From Caenorhabditis remanei (lineage: Eukaryota; Nematoda; Chromadorea; Rhabditida; Rhabditidae), in contig NC_071329.1 in assembly GCF_010183535.1 (NCBI RefSeq), positions 5,084,001 to 5,148,000 on the forward strand: 64,000 nucleotides of DNA. The letters run 5' to 3'. Of the stretch, positions 38,801 through 47,594 are shown piece after piece. Under the pieces are notes generated by a model. That model was not told the DNA's origin. It did not search any database and saw nothing but the letters and a program-made list of their open reading frames with translations. The translations under genes were made by a program, and so were the position numbers. Numbering within the stretch: the first letter of the stretch is position 1; each line of letters opens with the position of its first letter.

Positions 38801-41800
38801 TCCATTTTTGTAGTTGACAACTTTTTTGTGAGAAGTCTTCCTGGGGTACTGTAGCTAGTTGAAGTTCTGGAACGATTCGAACGAAGACGATGTAGGCGAG
38901 CGCTCTGGAGCCTACTACAGTATTCCAAAAAGTTGTCAACTCGAAAAAAGGAAGCCTAGATTTCACCGGTCTTCCGCCTTTCCTAATTTTCAGATTTTTT
39001 CAGTCTTCCGCCTCAACTTGAAAAATTTGTTCGCCTACTCGAATTCACTAATATTTTTAGAGGTTTTCTAAAGCAAAGCTATCAGTTTTTACCAAAAAAA
39101 AAAAAATTTTACACAAATACAACCATTTCAGGGTGTTTTCCCGCCTTCCGCCATTTCAAAACTCTGTTCTGGAAAAAATGGAAATTATCCCGTTAAACCG
39201 GCCTAGCTTTTTTAATACTTTTCAGTACCTGTCCTAGAAACCCCCAAAGAAAAAAAAAACTAGGTTCCAGCTACAAAAACCATAAAATATTTCCATTTTC
39301 AGCAATTTCAGCTAGAAAAAACTCAAACCACGCCCCCCCCCTTTCTTCTGTTTCCCTTTAAGCCCAAAGTTCAAGACACTAAAATAACACTAGACACCCC
39401 AGACAAAATTTGATCGGGTGTTGTATGTACATGTTGACTCGGACCGATTTATTTGCTCCTTGTTCGGTGGTAGACTCTCTTTCTTGCTCTTCTTGTTTGC
39501 GCCCTCCTACGTTATTTCGAAAAAAGAAAGGAAACTTGCGTCGGGAGTTTAGGGATCAAGGGAGGAGGTACTGTAGCAAAGGGATGTCTGAATGTCTATC
39601 AAGATACTATATACAGTTAAGCCTATCTGTGTGTCTGTATATCCGGATGTGATGCTCGGATTTCAAAATTTTGCAAATTTTATAAAAAAAATTAGACCAT
39701 ACCGCTTCTATTTGCTCACTGGGTAAAGGTAGAAAATGATTTATCATTTCCAGCTCCGACCACTCCGGTCAACACACACAATTGTTATGCTTGAATTCTG
39801 ACTGTTATTTTGAAATGGGAAGCCTAAAATTAGGAATGAATACATAAATAGAGGATTGGAGTTTATGTCGGGATTAGGAGGATACAGACAGGGATCATCT
39901 TGCAGATCCCAGAACCCGTGAATTTTGGTTTTTATAAAAAGTCGAAGTTATAGTTCCTAGTACAATGTACATAAATGTTTCGACGGAGGGTTTTCTATTG
40001 GTTATCAAGTTTTTTTTTATTGTTGAAACGTTCAACAAGATCAGAACACAGAACAAAGTACAGTGCACAGCGTACTTTGTACCTCTACAATATCTGGTAA
40101 AATGGCTAAATGGATATGGAAAAATGAAACGGTAATTATGAACATAGTTGAGAACAGTTTCATTCTTTTCAAAAAGTCAGTTTGTAACACCCGATTTTGA
40201 AAAAGTACCATGATCTCCAAAAATACTGCAATATTTTCAAATTTCGATATGATGTGAATCAAGTCTAGATCTTTATTTTTGTAGTTGACAACTTTTTTGT
40301 GAAAGTTAATCCTGGGGTACTGTGCCCATTGTAGACAGGGGTGGCTTAAAAGGATATTGAGATGTTTTTTTAAAGTCGTCCAGGGAAGATTTATACAAAC
40401 ATTTTGGTAATAAATTAATGACTAAAAATTATACTAGAGGACTGTAGGCCATACTGTAGTCATAGGTTACATGAAGCTATAGAAATTCAGGTAGGGCCAT
40501 ACAAAAAAGTTGTCAAAAAGGATATCTACAAGGTGAATACTACTGTAGGTGGATACTACTGAAATACATTTTTTTAAATAAAAATTTCATACTGGGAGCT
40601 CTCGGATGTCACTTACTATAATCATTGTTTGCAGAGCGTCATTGTGCCGCCTATTTAAGAAGCTACAGTAGTCCAGCGAAGTTCTATACAAGAAAATGGT
40701 CAAATACAAAAATGGAGAACAAAGATTGTGTCATCGATTGATATAAAAATTATAGAGATTTAACTATTCCTGGCATAACTATAGGACATAATCATGGCTT
40801 TAAATTGAATCTTCAACGAGCGTACTATTTCAACAAAATTAATGTAAAGGTGATTGACCACAGTAAGGTCCAAATTTTGACCTCGTATTCTTGGATACTA
40901 AGCCTCGAGGGCAAAAACTGAATATATATTTGAAATCAGCGTGATTTCAGCTTTCTAATGTAATAGGCCACGTCAAGAACTCCACCCGGAGGCTTTCACT
41001 AGTAAGAAAGTGTAAAAAAGATTGTAAGAAACCTTTAAAAAACCATCCTGACCAACAGAACCATGACAAAACTCCAGGATATTTCCTCCACGACCTAACT
41101 TTCCACGGCCTAACATTCTCCATACCAGTCCACACAACTCTCTAGTCTACCTCTCTTATCACTATCACCTATCAAGGAAGCGTTGTGCCTGCCGAGACCA
41201 ATGTGATCAGACATCAGTGACCGTCAACCTGTCTTCCACCCGGTTTATGTATGTAAACTACGATTCTGTTAGAGAGATGATATTTTTCTTTTATCAAAAG
41301 TCTTGCAGCGACAGACTGATCTTTTCATCGAAATATGACATACGTACACGTGGTGTGGTTTCTGACAGTTGGGGAACGATAGGGTAAAGTTCATCTCTAT
41401 CCGTTTTTATAGGGAAAATAAGAGAAAACGTGAGGTTTTTGAACGGGTTGGTGGATGAATTGTTGTCGAATAGGAGATGGGTGATAAGGGGAGAAAGATG
41501 ACATATATATTTTAATAGAAGGGGGGGGGGGGGGGAAGGCCATATTGAACTATAACTGGGGTAATATTTTGAAATCGTTTTTTTCTAACGGAGACATCTG
41601 GACTAAAAGACACACTTATGGACAATTCTACGCGATTAAGGGACTCTGTACCCTCTAAGGTCCTGTCTTCCTAGAAGCGGAACCCATCAGATGCCATTCT
41701 GCGAGTGGGTATTTAAACCGCCCGTTGTCTATCCATTCACCAGAATTCACAGTCCGAAGTCGATGTCCCTGAATGGCGGTTCTGGGTGTGAGATGTTTTG

Positions 41801-44071
41801 GAGTCCACGGATTCAGATCAATGTACACTTTGACTGCATTCTTTTACAAATCGGAAAGGCTAACTCTGATGGTCCTTCGTCAGGTATTTCCAAATTTTGT
41901 TCAAACGTTGATATGTCGACTTTTTTAAGCGTGGTGGTGACTAGTACTAGAAAGCTGAACACGTGAGGATTCTGAATCCGTTTTCGAATTTCGAAAAATG
42001 TCAAAACGGGCAGAATTATGGCAAGTTAAAAGGGATAGACACAATATAATGTATGTGCGCTCTACTGCACTACCACTTTTTTAACGTTAAACTGAAGGAT
42101 TATGGCAGATGGCATGCTCAGTATTCCAAGCCACGTCTCCTTTTTGTAACGTTTTTTGAAGTGGGCGCAGCTGGGGGGACATCACTGGCAGGTGGTGACT
42201 CTACTGGGGTCGGGGCAACTTTTTTTGGGTTAATTGAAGTATGTATACATAACATGGAGTGGAGAAATGAGTCATGAAATGTGAGGGATTGGAGGGATCA
42301 ACCATATTTTCGGGGTCTTCCAGGAAACCTTCCAGGAAGTATAACTCTTCGGGAGCGCTCGTACAGAAATGTTGTCAACTACAAAAATGGAGTTCTTTGT
42401 TTCTTCCATAACATATCTTAAAAATAATTAATTATTCGCCACCTGGAATCTAGAAGAATACGTAATTTGAATACTGACTCACATAAGACAAACAAGCAGC
42501 GATATCGACTTTGAAAAAGTGTTACAGTGTCAAACGTTATGATTTTGGCTCATCCTAGGTCACTGTAACTCCAGGCTGGTCCAAGCAAATGCAACCTCTT
42601 CTTCTAACTACAGTACTCCAGGATAAGCCCGCACAAGAAAGTTATCAAATACAAAAGTGTAGATACATATTATACTGATTTATAACACACTAAAATTTCA
42701 AACACTATTAATTTTGGTAAGACGGCGAGACCAGTTTACTCAACATCACCAGATCAAAAACTGATAGAGTTATTGGTTTTTGAAACAATGTACATATCAA
42801 AAATCATCATAAACTATCATAATTAATCGGTTAGCGGTGATGTCAATAGTGAATGTTTCGAAAGTTTTTGACATGTGGGCGCGGAGTCTTACACAACTTG
42901 ATTTTGTGGATCTGGGGAATTCGAAAAGCAATAATTTTGAATCAGAGACATTTCAGAACCGGATAACTAAAAAGCTTGACGTTTCGAAACCAGACAAATA
43001 TCTTACCTGGTTTCGAAAAGTCCATCGAAACAGCCATCAAAAAAACTGAGCGCTGAATCATAGACCGTTAAAATGGTTAGTGCACCAGCTGCAAAAACAC
43101 TGACAATTTTTTCCAACATTCTGACTCAACCAGACCAAAAAATCAATCTATTTCCAATAATCACAATCATCATTTAATAATTCCCACTTGAGATCCTTTA
43201 CATACATATGTACAGACTCACCAGTGCATAGTGTACCCAACTGAAAAGACGATCAGGTACAAAATGAGAACATTATGGAGACAGAAAGGGAGAGAGAGAA
43301 TGAGTGATCTTTGTTTCAATATTTTCGGTGATTCTTGTTTGATTAGACTGCGGGGCGTGAGGAAACATATAGTATACGAGATCATTATCTGTATTCATTA
43401 TGGAAAACTTGAAGAAGAATTTGACTATGTGACACAGAACGGGGGTTGTCAAAATCGGTAGCAGACTTAGGAGAAAATTTTGAAACTGAGAATCAGGGAA
43501 AGGGCGATTTTACACATATTGCTCAACTTCTGCAAAATCAGGATAAAAAACAAGTTACTATGAAAAAATTCGTGTTTCATGGGGGTTATTCAGGTCATGT
43601 AAAAATGTATTTTAATACATATTTTACCTTATTCACGAACGGTGGAAAATGTTTTTTTAAAACACATTTTTCCCCTTTTTTTTTTGGTTTTTCTACATTT
43701 CTCCCCCATTTTTTGACAGTTTTTCTACATGCGCATGTCGAAAAATGCAAAAAAAGGGGAAAAACGCTGTTTGACCAACGCTAAACTGAGATTTGTGAAA
43801 AATAGTTTCTCGACGGTCGTGAATAAGGAAAACATGTATTTAAATACATTTTTACATGACCTGAATAACCCCATAAGAATAATATCGATTAATAATATTG
43901 GAACAGTGTAAAAACTTGAAACAACATGAATTTGGATGAATGCCGAACAGCTATAATTCGGTATTTATAAAAAAAACTAACCTCATCATGGTCACTATCC
44001 TCACGAGCATTGACATTCATGTTGAACATTCGGTGAGGGAGAGAAGTTAGGCAACGCCAGAGCTGCGACAT
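13971..44071 (-). CDS. nhr-61: Nuclear hormone receptor, long form with distant 5' exon
   Basis: Seven exons, minus strand: 44071-43982, 16452-16357, 15403-15283, 15116-14507, 14444-14332, 14279-14131, 14084-13971 (430 aa). The C4 zinc-finger DNA-binding domain has LQCAVCGD and [11 protein letters not shown] (P-box) in finger 1 and C-x5-C-x9-C-x2-C in finger 2, ending [20 protein letters not shown]. It spans residues 26-91 of the short form. A helical ligand-binding domain follows ([40 protein letters not shown]). It is expected to act as a ligand-regulated or orphan transcription factor in the nucleus. The 5' exon ([10 protein letters not shown]...EDSDHDE) ends in phase 0 at a GTTAGT donor and joins in frame to [12 protein letters not shown], giving a continuous acidic/serine N-terminus. 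Intron 1 is then 27.5 kb. Exons 2-7 are near certain; exon 1 is inference from phase and splice sites. The symbol rests on remembered synteny. Confidence 0.8.
15171..15238 (+). pseudogene. tRNA-like sequence in nhr-61 intron 3
   Basis: An A-box-like TGGTGTAGTGGTTAGCGC (from 15175) and a perfect B box GGTTCGAGTCC (15218-15228) are spaced as in a tRNA gene. The T arm pairs at four of five positions, but the acceptor and anticodon stems do not pair well, so no anticodon can be assigned. It is antisense to nhr-61, within the 166-nt intron 15117-15282. It reads as a tRNA pseudogene or tRNA-derived element; Pol III could still bind. Confidence 0.55.
15628..15808. repeat. Family B foldback
   Basis: TTGACAACTTTTTTGTATC on the left and AAAAGTTGTCAACTACAAAA on the right, around a CTACAGTAACTCAGGGA centre. 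Located upstream of nhr-61 exon 3, in its intron. Confidence 0.7.
15989..16160. repeat. Family K foldback
   Basis: GAGGATTCTGAACATG...CTGACAGAGATAC on the left, GTATCTCTGTCAG...CAGAATCCTC on the right, centre near 16078. Related foldbacks occur at 49080-49234 and 50879-51062. Confidence 0.75.
16453..17595. other. 5' end of the long nhr-61 intron; family B copy at 16960-17145
   Basis: Purine-rich GAGAGA tracts (16555-16640), repeats of TCTAGGCCAGC near 16730-16800 and one B foldback (16960-17145). Nothing coding seen. If nhr-61 has an internal promoter it should lie in the first part of this stretch. Confidence 0.5.
17600..18420. repeat. Family C: GGACATCCGGACA minisatellite with (GACA)n
   Basis: Interspersed units such as GGACATCCGGACAGACAGAC at 17610-17690, 17780-17860, 17930-17970, 18120-18170 and 18380-18420, in both orientations. 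A pure GACA microsatellite of about 11 units lies at 17797-17841. Apparent ORFs rich in 'SVCLSVCL' or 'TDRQTDRQ' are translations of it. Confidence 0.85.
18530..19335. repeat. Two family B foldbacks
   Basis: Copies at about 18530-18775 and 19135-19335, each with GTTGTCAACTACAAAAAT-type ends and a CTGTAGC...CTACAGTA-type centre. Confidence 0.7.
19336..20920. other. Intronic; family C units, no gene
   Basis: Holds GGCGCGCCA direct repeats near 19930 and 20020, and family C units at 20095-20300 (GGACATCCGGACA, CACACAGACAGAC). A purine-rich GAGAGAG stretch lies at 20570-20660. Short ORFs lack coding support. Confidence 0.5.
20921..22394. repeat. Cluster of five family A palindromes
   Basis: Hairpin cores at about 20921-21010, 21224-21314, 21511-21612, 22015-22108 and 22309-22394. 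Several share outer flanks GATTCCCCGTGTCTTTTTAC and the inverse GTAAAAAGACACGGGGAATC, so the full unit is about 200 bp. Copies vary in the loop (AATTTGGTCGAAAAGTGTTT). The recurring peptide [11 protein letters not shown]...[14 protein letters not shown] in several frames is this repeat translated. Confidence 0.85.
22395..24700. repeat. Family A copies and family C array
   Basis: A cores at about 23115-23205 and 23875-23970; family C units at 23360-23610 (GGACATCTGGACATGTGGAC type). The rest (22450-23090 and 24000-24650) shows no coding exon. ATGGATGCGAAGGAGGTGTT at 24076 is an isolated short open stretch without a convincing partner exon. Confidence 0.6.
24700..25290. repeat. Family B copies around a G15 tract
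   Basis: Partial copies near 24700-24960 and a full foldback at about 25095-25280 (TTGACAACTTTTCTGTACCG...AAAAAAGTTATCAACTACAA). The G15 run at 25160-25174 sits in the centre of the foldback. Confidence 0.65.
25952..25966. repeat. Poly-G tract, 15 nt
   Basis: Fifteen consecutive G, followed by a further GGGGG run. Potential G-quadruplex. Confidence 0.9.
26140..28110. repeat. Family B-rich stretch
   Basis: Partial units at 26150-26200 and 26320-26370; full foldbacks at about 26495-26680 and 27560-27765; a degenerate pair at 27880-28110. The central motif is CTGGACTACGGTAGCTTGGC...GAAGCTACAGTATCCCAGG. The rest (26700-27550, 28120-29300) shows no supported exon. Confidence 0.65.
28111..29335. 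other. Intronic, no gene seen
   Basis: One family C remnant near 28200, purine-rich GAGAGAGAGAAAGAG at 28400, scattered TACTGTAG motifs. Nothing with splice sites and coding bias on either strand. Confidence 0.45.
29336..30730. repeat. Cluster of four family A palindromes
   Basis: Cores at about 29346-29440, 29663-29760, 30327-30424 and 30632-30725. Flanks again show CACGGGGAATCTAATGG and CCACCAATTTTCAGCTCG. Confidence 0.8.
31500..32965. repeat. Cluster of family A palindromes
   Basis: Cores at about 31505-31605, 31817-31912, 32570-32665 and a half-copy at 32885-32965. Between copies, 31980-32400 is comparatively unique AT-rich sequence. Confidence 0.75.
33220..33300. repeat. Family C remnant
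   Basis: GGACATCTGGACAAATTAAC and CAGACAGACATGTGGACATC units. Confidence 0.6.
33535..35525. repeat. Family A palindromes with unique islands between
   Basis: Cores at about 33540-33637, 34072-34170, a degenerate pair at 34485-34640, and 35422-35520. Unique, more GC-balanced islands lie at 34330-34440 and 34740-34880; the second contains TTTGATCACCTGCTCTCTC, shared with 18085. Confidence 0.7.
35667..36100. repeat. Palindrome enclosing a family B copy
   Basis: CAAAGGTTATCAACTTTGGC on the left matches GCCAAAGTTGATAACCTTTTG on the right in reverse complement (one base differs). The arms also share CACCGAAATACACT. A B unit (about 35780-35985) forms the centre. Confidence 0.8.
36101..36500. other. 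Intronic, short TTAGGCCACC repeats, no gene
   Basis: GGCCTAAC/TAGGCCACC units near 36105-36180; purine-rich GAGAGAGAG at 36370-36420. Confidence 0.45.
36505..37005. repeat. Degenerate CTCGTAAATCTACA array
   Basis: About 15 imperfect units of 25-40 bp built on CTCGTAAATCTACAGTA. Similar scattered units occur at 33770-33800 and 35040-35130. Confidence 0.75.
37240..37640. repeat. GGTGGCCTAACTTT short tandem units
   Basis: Runs of TGGTGGCCTAACTTTGGTGG at about 37247-37290 and 37605-37632, with variants between. Confidence 0.6.
37853..38150. repeat. GGGACGTTTGGGAACC minisatellite
   Basis: Three near-identical 17-bp units at 37880-37940, then inverted variants (CGGTTTTGAAACG type) to 38150. Same family as 2225-2620. 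Confidence 0.75.
38205..38960. repeat. Two family B foldbacks
   Basis: Copies at about 38205-38350 and 38790-38960. The second has TGTAGTTGACAACTTTTTTG on the left and CCAAAAAGTTGTCAACTCG on the right. Confidence 0.65.
38961..40260. other. Intronic, no gene seen
   Basis: A CTTCCGCC direct repeat near 38976, 39005 and 39145; one family C remnant at 39610-39660; otherwise unassigned AT-rich DNA. Confidence 0.4.
40262..40710. repeat. Family B copies, partly decayed
   Basis: TTTGTAGTTGACAACTTTTT at 40277 pairs with ACAAAAAAGTTGTCAAAAAG at 40501; another right half lies at 40660-40700. Confidence 0.55.
40711..41520. other. Intronic, largely repeat-free, no coding exon
   Basis: 41150-41400 is free of the local repeat families and contains GATA-type sites (TCTTATCAC, TTTTATCAAAAG). 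It is a candidate regulatory island for the flanking genes, by inference only. Confidence 0.35.
41521..41535. repeat. Poly-G tract, 15 nt
   Basis: Fifteen consecutive G after an A run. Confidence 0.9.
41670..41850 (+). repeat. Solitary S block
   Basis: GAGTGGGTATTTAAACCGCC and GATGTCCCTGAATGG match the S component of the 2.9-5.5 kb elements, without R arms. Confidence 0.7.
41851..43580. other. Intronic, scattered repeat halves, no gene
   Basis: Right halves of family B at 42360-42400 and 42600-42660, and a K-type half (GAGGATTCTGAATCCG) at 41966. ORFs here show no coding bias. Confidence 0.4.
43581..43873. repeat. Palindrome with ~110-bp arms
   Basis: GGGGTTATTCAGGTCATGT...TTATTCACGA on the left and TCGTGAATAA...ACATGACCTGAATAACCCC on the right. 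ORFs at 43446-43784 and 43729-43911 are arm translations. Confidence 0.8.
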
Positions 44072-44085
44072 AGTAATTGTTCGAT

Positions 44086-44096
44086 CTGAAAATAAA
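44086..44096 (-). promoter_or_regulatory. nhr-61: Acceptor before the nhr-61 5' exon
   Basis: Read on the minus strand, TTTTATTTTCAG ends 14 nt before the ATG at 44071. It fits a spliced-leader acceptor or a further upstream intron. Confidence 0.5.
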
Positions 44097-44533
44097 ATTA
44101 CCCATTTAGAGTCAACAACAGTTTTGGGGTGCTCAAGTTCAAGAGAAGGTGAATATCGGGGAACATGATTGAATTATCATAGCGCCGTAAAATAGTGAAA
44201 AACCCTCCAAAACCGTCAAGTCTATTCTTAGTAAATCCGAAACTCCCTGATGTGTTATTATGAAATGCTAAACTACTTAAATTTGTCAATTTATTCGAAT
44301 TATTGCTCGAAATGCTCCAAAACCTCCTTTTTCAAAAATTACTGTTGAAAAACACGTTTTACGGGAAAAAAGTCGCATCACCCGGGTCAACCCGAAAGGA
44401 CCCAGACCAGCGGAGATTTGAAATTTAATGAATTTCGGTTATTGAAAGATTTTGGTTTGAAATGAAAGTCACCTTCTTAAAAAATAAGATATTAGAGCCA
44501 AAACATTTTTCAAATCTACACATTCAAAAAAAC

Positions 44534-44909
44534 GGCTCCGCGACAATTCTCAACTGCGACATTCCGCAACTCACGTAGGTTTCGCAACTGCGACACTTCG
44601 CAACTGTTCATTTCGCAACTGCGACATTTCGCAACTACGACGTTTCGCAACCATAGAACTAGCAATAGTTTAACCTAGTTTTGTCTAAAAATGGGTCAGA
44701 TAACTTTTTCTTCTATTTAATGTTTTCAAATATGTTCCCAGACCCTTCGGTTTCAACATTTTCAACTGACCTAAATATGCAAATGCGGTGTGGTTGCGAA
44801 ACGTCGCAGTTGCGAAGTGTCGTGCTTGCGAAATGTCGCAGTTGCGAAGTGTCGCAGTTGCGAAATGTCGCAGTTGCGGAATGTCGCAGTTGCGAATTGT
44901 CGCGGAGCC
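44534..44909. repeat. Inverted minisatellite hairpin
   Basis: The left arm is a 16-bp tandem unit GCGACATTTCGCAACT; the right arm is its reverse complement AGTTGCGAAATGTCGC, also in tandem. The ends are exact inverts (GGCTCCGCGACAATTC and GAATTGTCGCGGAGCC). About 140 bp of unique loop lies between. Confidence 0.85.
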
Positions 44910-47594
44910 AAAAAAACCTACATAATTTTCCACTTTCAAGCTTCTCTTTATTTCCCTGATCTCCGTGAACCTCTTGTTTGATACTGAATGTGAGAAAAAA
45001 TGACTAACCCGCTACAACTACAATTAATTTGCAAATCTCTTTCAAAATGTCACCTACAATTTTCTTGTTATTCAGACAAATTGTTACCACAATAAAAAAA
45101 TAAGTTATTGTTTATGATATTGGGATGGATTGAATTCAGTGGTCAACAAACTAATGTCTATTCAAAAATCCATTGATTAGACAACAGCTCGGTGGTAGGT
45201 CAAACTAAAAAATGTCCAGAATCTTTAAGTTTTCCAGCCATTTCAATATATTATCTAACGACAGTAATTGACCAGGGAAAATAGCTAGGTCTATAATTGT
45301 GGGACACTAAAACTCAAACAATCATCCACCCCTTCTTTATATGAATCTTCTAGCCTACCGTAACCCTCATCCCATGATGACAATTATCTTCATCACTGCT
45401 TCCTCCCTTAGTTCACAGATCTCCCCGCCGGTAATAACACCACGTGGCTGTCAGAACAAGATGTTTGAGTGCAGAGTACGATCACCACGAGACAAAGTTT
45501 CCATTTGCATCATTAAGGTTCAGAAATCCTTACAAAACGACTTTGCCCTCTGATTTCGTGACGTCAGGCTAGTTGTTCGATGATACTGTTCTCTAAAAAT
45601 CGGATAGTCATGAGTCCTGGGAAAAATGAGAAACAATAATACAGATGACGAGATGTTTGGGCCAGTTTGCATCATGGAGGGGGTACAAAGTGCTAAGAAT
45701 GGGGATTAGCAAAGTGTCAGATATCATAACGGACAGACAAGGATTGTACACAGTAAATATACCGACGCATTATTAGACGTGTAGATATTGTGATGTCAGG
45801 GTTCTAAATGTACAGAATATCTAATCTTTAAAGCTATACCAATTAGAGCGTTGCCTATTATTATGCAGTTGTTCCATCAGGATTGCGCATTTTAACATTC
45901 CAACTCTGTTTTTTTAAAAGTAAGGGTTATCAGGGGACAGATTATGAATATTTAAGACTTTATCTGTGTTTCAAATTAACGGAAATACTATATTATAACG
46001 GCATGCCGTTATATTTTCAACTGCCTCCGAGAGAAATGTTTGATTTCAGAAACTCATTAAAATTAAACGATTGGGCGTTCTATTTGCTAATCAAGACACA
46101 ACTAATCCCGTTGATTCTAATCAAAACCACGAAAAACACCGGGGTGATCATATTCATGAATTCTGAGTATAGATGGGTGCCGTTATAATACAGGTTCTTC
46201 AGTGAACATAACTTTTCCACCAATTATATTTTAGTTCTACTAACTGAATTTGTAATTTTAAATATGCTACCTTAAAATAATTTAATTTTTGATTTTTGTA
46301 GTTTGCAACAATTGTTAGGTCTTTTTCTGCTTACAATTAGCTATGTTTTGTTTGAGGGATGTACTTTTTTCTGCAAAAATGCGTAATGAGAAAATTTTAT
46401 CTAATTTGAAAGTCCGCCTCGGGAGTCATTTTTGTCCGACTGATTTGAATTTTTGATACACTATAAAACAAATCCAGACCTTCATTTTTGTAGTTAACAA
46501 CTTTTTGATAAGCAATCATCGAGTACTGTAGCTCTTGCACGCGGGCAGTACGCCTTGTCAGGTTCTTGGTTCCGAAAATTTTTCGGATAGTTTTCGAAAA
46601 AACCGCTTGAAACATTTGGTAATTTCTCGTGAAATTTTCAGAAGTAAAGTAACAAAAATTGAGATTTTTCCTGATTTTTCCTTGATTTTTTTCTAATTTT
46701 GTACTCAAAAACAGATTTATGGAGGTCTGTTCTTGAAATACTTGTAGTTTTCATACAAATTCAATATTTTTGCCTGTGAAAAAGTCATTTTTGTTCAGAC
46801 CGTTTTCTCGGAATTTTATGTTGAACTTTTTGAAATTTTTTTTTGTACATCTCTGATCAAGATGTTATGTCATTACAACATGTCATTTTCTCAAGTGAAA
46901 ACTCAATAATCTGGAATACTGTAACTTTAAGCGTCATCGTGTCTTCCTCCCTAAAATTAGTGGTAAGATATTCCAGAATTATTTAGAACCGCTGTTTTCA
47001 GAATGTAACCTAAAAAAACCAAAAACACCTCATAGACATATATTTAGTTGTTTTAGTACCTTTTATGAAGTGAATACATTTCCTGAGTATTGCAGAGCTA
47101 GAAAACAGCGGTTCTATAACGGGACAGTTCTGATTAGTCGGCTGACCACCGTGGAAATGTAGTTTTTACTAACACATTTCCTAAAACTCCCTGTCATCAC
47201 ATTAAAACTTTCTTATTATTCCCCTAAAACCTTCTCGAAACATTTCTTCACTTTCCATTCCATTCCCAACCTCCAGTACAAAAACAATCTCCGTTTCAAC
47301 CCAAAACCCCTCTCTCCCTTCCAGATACCGATCTCCCTCTCAAAAATTCAACTTCTTCCCTTTTTTTTCTACCAACTGCCGATGTGTCTCTTCTCGATTA
47401 GCCTAGTATCTGATCGCTAGATGACCTATTTCAAATGCAGCCACCGCATCACCCATCCTTCTCTCTCTCTTCCTTTACCGCCCTTGTTTTTTTTTGTGTC
47501 TCTGTTCTGCAGTTCATCTTCTTGTCTTCTTTTGGAGGTAATCGGTATTGAATACGAATAAAAAAGAGTAAGAAAGGAACACCGGGAGACCGCT
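44910..47594. other. Divergent intergenic region between nhr-61 and cdh-7
   Basis: Mostly free of A/B/C repeats, with a family B half at 46480-46520 and a small inverted pair (GAACCGCTGTTTTC at 46985, GAAAACAGCGGTTC at about 47103). This is the natural place for promoters of both genes. The final 400 bp upstream of cdh-7 are pyrimidine-rich with CTGTTCTGCAG at 47505-47515, a possible trans-splice acceptor. Confidence 0.5.
45374..45553 (+). CDS. Candidate small secreted peptide (59 aa)
   Basis: ATGATGACAATTATC opens a 59-aa frame ending TGA at 45553. The first ~16 residues (MMTIIFITASSLSSQ) resemble a signal peptide. The rest has three cysteines (GCQNKMFECR...SICIIK) and a charged tail. It stands out because it is GC-richer and more codon-like than the surrounding DNA. 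No family is recognised, no clear splice partner is seen, and ORFs of this size occur by chance; it could also be an untranslated exon or conserved regulatory DNA. Confidence 0.25.
   Translation: MMTIIFITASSLSSQISPPVITPRGCQNKMFECRVRSPRDKVSICIIKVQKSLQNDFAL

Noticed and set aside
42053..42277. 74-aa ORF with Gly-rich centre
   Set aside because: No recognisable domain and within repeat-derived DNA of the nhr-61 intron.
45883..46188. 101-aa hydrophobic ORF
   Set aside because: AT-rich composition throughout, no domain, no splice or leader signals; likely chance.
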